This document shows positions 61,379-64,000 of a stretch of DNA of 64,000 nucleotides, one piece after another. The position numbers were made by a program, and so were the translations under genes. The DNA lies in contig JAWKIW010000004.1 in assembly GCA_041394145.1 (NCBI GenBank), positions 1 through 64,000 on the forward strand. The letters run 5' to 3'. The notes beneath the pieces were generated by a model, which worked only from the letters and a program-made list of their open reading frames with translations, had not been told where the DNA came from and made no database searches. Numbering within the stretch: the stretch's first letter is position 1; every line of letters starts with the position of its first letter. The DNA is from JAWKIW01 sp041394145. GTDB lineage: Bacteria; Actinomycetota; Acidimicrobiia; Acidimicrobiales; Acidimicrobilacustridaceae.

Positions 61379-62074
61379 ATGGGCACCAACCGCGTGATCA
61401 GCAGCATCGTCACCGCCGCGGTGGCGACGGCGGTGATGTTCGGCGCCGCCGCCTGCCAGCCGGCGCGGCCGGTGCTGGTGGTCGGTGACTCCCTGTTGTT
61501 CTACTCCCAACCGCAACACGACCAGATGTGGGGGCGCCACCAGGCGGCCGCCACGTGGGTCGGTGGCCCCGGCCAGTCACCGATCAACCGGTCTTCGACG
61601 TGGCGGGCCGACATCGCCCGCACCGTCAACACGCTCGACCCCGCCGTCGTGGTGTACGAGGCGTGCTGCAACTACGCCAACGGCTCCGACGACGAGCTGT
61701 TGCCCGGCGTGGCCCGCGACTCCGACGCCATGTTCACGGCCTGGGAGACCGCCGTGCGCGCTGACCTGGGCGCCGCGCACGCCCGCGGCGCCACCGTGTG
61801 GCTGGTGAAGTCCCCGCCACCTGTCCCCGGGTCGCTCTACGACTACTTCGGGTTCGGCACCCGGGTGAGGCGCATCAACACGATCTATGACCGGATCGCC
61901 GCCGACACCAGCTGGGTGCGCCTCGTCGACTGGTCGTCGTGGTTCTCGGTCAACGGCACCCCGGTCACCACCCACCCGTTCTTCGGGCGGCTCCGCACCC
62001 CCGACGGGCTGCACTTCCAAGACGGTGGCCACCCCCTGTCCGTCGCCGTCTTGGAACACGCCGTGTACCCCTGA
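61379..62074 (+). CDS. Secreted SGNH/GDSL-like hydrolase lipoprotein
   Basis: 231 residues. Lipoprotein-type signal (SIVTAAVATAVMFGAAAC), then VLVVGDSLLFYSQPQ (block I GDSL), VVVYEACCNYANGSDD, and the terminal TPDGLHFQDGGHPLSVAVLE with the D-x-x-H pair. It would hydrolyse an ester outside the membrane, for instance acetyl groups on glycans. GGAGG lies 7 nt before the ATG. Divergent from the AfsR-like gene across 260 nt. Confidence 0.8.
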   Translation: MGTNRVISSIVTAAVATAVMFGAAACQPARPVLVVGDSLLFYSQPQHDQMWGRHQAAATWVGGPGQSPINRSSTWRADIARTVNTLDPAVVVYEACCNYANGSDDELLPGVARDSDAMFTAWETAVRADLGAAHARGATVWLVKSPPPVPGSLYDYFGFGTRVRRINTIYDRIAADTSWVRLVDWSSWFSVNGTPVTTHPFFGRLRTPDGLHFQDGGHPLSVAVLEHAVYP

Positions 62075-62182
62075 ATGCGCTCGACCTGCGAACCGCCCGG
62101 TGTCCGAGGGTGTTCTACCGCGGGTATGCGGCACCACCGTGAACGAGCGCCGCGCACGGGCATCTCGGTACGGGTGGGTTGT

Positions 62183-64000
62183 TCAGCCGTACCAGCCCGC
62201 GGCGTCGGCGATGACGTTGACCGCCCCGGAGTTGTTGTAGATCGACAGGGCGTCGCTGGTGCCGACTTTGGCGGTCACGGCGTTGGCGATGGTGGTGCCC
62301 GCCTTGAAGTTCAACGACGATGCCGTCGGTCTCGACGCCGCGCCGGTGTTCCACACGGTGAGAAACGACTCGGCGGTGCCGCCCGTGACGGTGACGTTGG
62401 CCAGCACCGCCTTGGCACCGGCCGGCACGGCGTTCGCAGTGGTGACCGCCACGGTCCGGGTCGTGGCCGTTGGCCACGGGGTGGTGTAGGCGCCGACGGT
62501 CTCGGGGGCGGGCCGGGAGTCCTGGAACCGTTTGGGGTCGACGGGGTGGAACGGGTCACCGGCGCCGGTCTTGAAGTACCCGACGACGTCGATGATGACG
62601 TCGACGTTGCCGGAGTTGTTGAACACCCGGATCTTGCCGTTCGCTCCGACCTTGACGGTCACGGCGTTGGGGATGGTGACGCCGGCCCTCCAGTTCAGGT
62701 TGGAGGCGGTCGGCCTGGTAGCGCCGTCGGGGTACACGGTGAGGAACGACTCGGCGGTGGTGCCGGTGACCGTCACGTTGGCCACGACCGCGTCGGCGTC
62801 GGCGGGGATCCCCGTGGAGCCGCCGGCCACGGTGACGTCGCGGTCGGTGCCGGTCCCCCACGGCGTGGCATAGGGGCCGACCTGTTCGCTTCCGGGCCGG
62901 CTATCGAGGACACGGGCCGGGGCCTCGGCGGTGAACCCGGCGCCGGTGCCTGACGCGTCGTAGTAGCCGACGACGTCGATGAGCACGTTGGCCGTGCCGC
63001 TGGGGTTGAAGACGTTGATCTTCCTGTCGGCGCCGACCTTCACGGTGACGGCGTTGGGGATGGTCTGGCCGGCTGACCAGTTCAAGTTGGAGGCCGTCGG
63101 CCGCGGCGCACCGGCGGGCCACAGCGTCAAGAAGCTCGCCGCGGTGGTGCCGGTGACAGTCACGTTGAGGGTCACGGCGGTGGCGTCGGCGGGCACGCCG
63201 GCCACTCCGGCGACGGTCACGGCCCGTGTCGTGCCGGGCCCCCATGGGGTGTTGTAGGGGCCGACCTGCTCGGGTAGCGGTCGGCTGTCGAGGATGCGGG
63301 TCGGTGCGCCGAGCGGGTGGAACAGGTTCTGGCCGGGGCTGATCGTGGAGATGGTGTTGCCGCCGTCGGTGAACCACAGGTTCCCATCCGGTCCGGGAGT
63401 GATCCAACCGGGCGAGAAGATGTCGGGGCTCGTGTAGTCGGTGATCGCCCCAGCCGTGGTGATGCGGCCGATCGACGGGCCTTCCACGTTCGTGAACCAC
63501 AGGTTCCCGTCGGGTCCGCTCGTGATCCAGTTCGGGTACTTGATGCTGGCCGCCGAGAAGCTCGACACCGTGCCGGTCGTGGTGATCCGCCCGATGGTCT
63601 TGGAGCCGGTGTTGGTGAACCACAGTGCCCCGTCGGGCCCCGCCGTGATCGAGTACGCCGAGTTGATACCCGGTCCACTGAAGGTCGACACACCCCCGCC
63701 AGTCGTGATCCGTCCGATCGTGCCGGTGCCCACATTGGTGAACCACAGCGCGCCGTCCGGCCCGGCGGTGATCGCCTGCGGGGCGCTCATGCTCGAGGCC
63801 GAGTAGTTCGTGATGACCCCCGTCGGCGTGATCCGTCCGATCGTGTTGTTGCCGGTGTTCGTGAACCACAGGTTCCCGTCGGGGCCTGCTGCGATCCCTC
63901 GGGGGTTGCTGACGCTCGTAGCGGTGAAGTTCGCCACGATCCCTGCCGGGGTGATGCGCCCGATCGAGTTGCCGCCCTGGTTGGTGAACCACAGGTTCCC
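62183..64000 (-). CDS. Large secreted protein: virginiamycin-B-lyase-like propeller plus three DSR modules (runs off right edge)
   Basis: The C-terminal 605 residues are in the window. Six ~42-residue blades are visible, each with ITAGPDGALWFTNTG and TIGRITTTG-type motifs, as in Vgb/NHL-like beta-propellers. They are followed by three ~125-residue modules: APTRILDSRPLPEQVGPY, VTLNVTVTGTTAASFLTLWP, TASNLNWSAG, VLIDVVGYYD. Similar modules lie inside Rhs 11 kb away. No enzymatic residues of Vgb can be assigned; a binding or cell-surface role is more likely. The signal peptide would lie beyond the edge. Confidence 0.82.
   Translation of the reverse strand, partial: GNLWFTNQGGNSIGRITPAGIVANFTATSVSNPRGIAAGPDGNLWFTNTGNNTIGRITPTGVITNYSASSMSAPQAITAGPDGALWFTNVGTGTIGRITTGGGVSTFSGPGINSAYSITAGPDGALWFTNTGSKTIGRITTTGTVSSFSAASIKYPNWITSGPDGNLWFTNVEGPSIGRITTAGAITDYTSPDIFSPGWITPGPDGNLWFTDGGNTISTISPGQNLFHPLGAPTRILDSRPLPEQVGPYNTPWGPGTTRAVTVAGVAGVPADATAVTLNVTVTGTTAASFLTLWPAGAPRPTASNLNWSAGQTIPNAVTVKVGADRKINVFNPSGTANVLIDVVGYYDASGTGAGFTAEAPARVLDSRPGSEQVGPYATPWGTGTDRDVTVAGGSTGIPADADAVVANVTVTGTTAESFLTVYPDGATRPTASNLNWRAGVTIPNAVTVKVGANGKIRVFNNSGNVDVIIDVVGYFKTGAGDPFHPVDPKRFQDSRPAPETVGAYTTPWPTATTRTVAVTTANAVPAGAKAVLANVTVTGGTAESFLTVWNTGAASRPTASSLNFKAGTTIANAVTAKVGTSDALSIYNNSGAVNVIADAAGWYG
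62200..63320 (-). repeat. Three tandem DSR modules of the propeller protein
   Basis: Modules begin near 63,300, 62,915 and 62,530 (about 385 bp apart). They share DSRP, VGPY/VGAYxTPW, VTVTGTTAxSFLTV, SNLNW or SSLNF, and DVVGYY or DAAGWY. Confidence 0.85.
63330..64000 (-). repeat. Six propeller blade repeats (~126 bp each)
   Basis: GPDGNLWFTN / GPDGALWFTN recurs at about 42-residue spacing, with IGRIT following each time. The array continues past the right edge. Confidence 0.85.

Overview
This is a GC-rich actinobacterial chromosome segment. The markers are a WhiB protein beside a PdtaS-type kinase, DUF3107, paired ArsA/Get3-like ATPases, an AfsR/SARP-type regulator, DUF222-HNH and IclR-leuCD. 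Codon use, the secreted proteins with 'DSR...SNLNW' modules and the many uncharacterised products fit an environmental lineage such as Acidimicrobiia; that placement is inference. Many genes start with ATG or GTG only 6-9 nt after a TAnnnT hexamer, so leaderless transcription appears to be the local norm.

Layout. 1-12 kb: a lipid/polyketide-like biosynthetic cluster with two B12-type radical SAM enzymes, an SGNH acyl-esterase/transferase, an MBOAT acyltransferase, two ketosynthases, two SDRs, an ACP, a methyltransferase and a hotdog thioesterase. Almost every gene here is interrupted by one-base indels, mostly in G/C runs, while motifs survive in alternating frames. Sequencing error is the simplest explanation. 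12-25.5 kb: housekeeping block with DUF3107, two ArsA-like ATPases, pdtaS, whiB1 with an upstream CRP-like site, GDPD, lipid kinase, CPBP protease, a membrane alpha/beta hydrolase, etfBA, a zinc-ribbon/L7-L12 protein and a sugar-lactone oxidase. 25.6-37 kb: branched-chain amino acid biosynthesis. leuCD faces a divergent IclR regulator; ppx, a hydrolase and greA follow; then leuB-ilvE-cimA-ilvA lie behind a leaderless Ile/Val leader peptide and attenuator. 37-45 kb: DUF222-HNH, amidase, L,D-transpeptidase, gltX, small genes, tRNA-Gln and tRNA-Glu.

45.2-61 kb is accessory. A tyrosine integrase lies directly behind tRNA-Glu, followed by an IS481-like element, a 3' fragment of tRNA-Arg, an orphan Rhs C-terminal cassette, a candidate immunity membrane protein and a 1983-residue Rhs protein carrying three embedded beta-type modules. 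Beyond are a putative nuclease, a membrane-anchored solute-binding protein and a split AfsR-like regulator. The window ends with a secreted SGNH hydrolase and a large secreted protein (open at the right edge) that joins a virginiamycin-B-lyase-type propeller to three more of the modules found inside Rhs.

How the parts may work together: the first cluster looks able to build and methylate an ACP-bound acyl chain and pass it through an MBOAT/SGNH pair to an extracytoplasmic acceptor. The leu/ilv genes form one attenuator-controlled pathway with two routes to 2-oxobutyrate. The Rhs locus has the main-tip/immunity/orphan-tip layout of polymorphic toxins.
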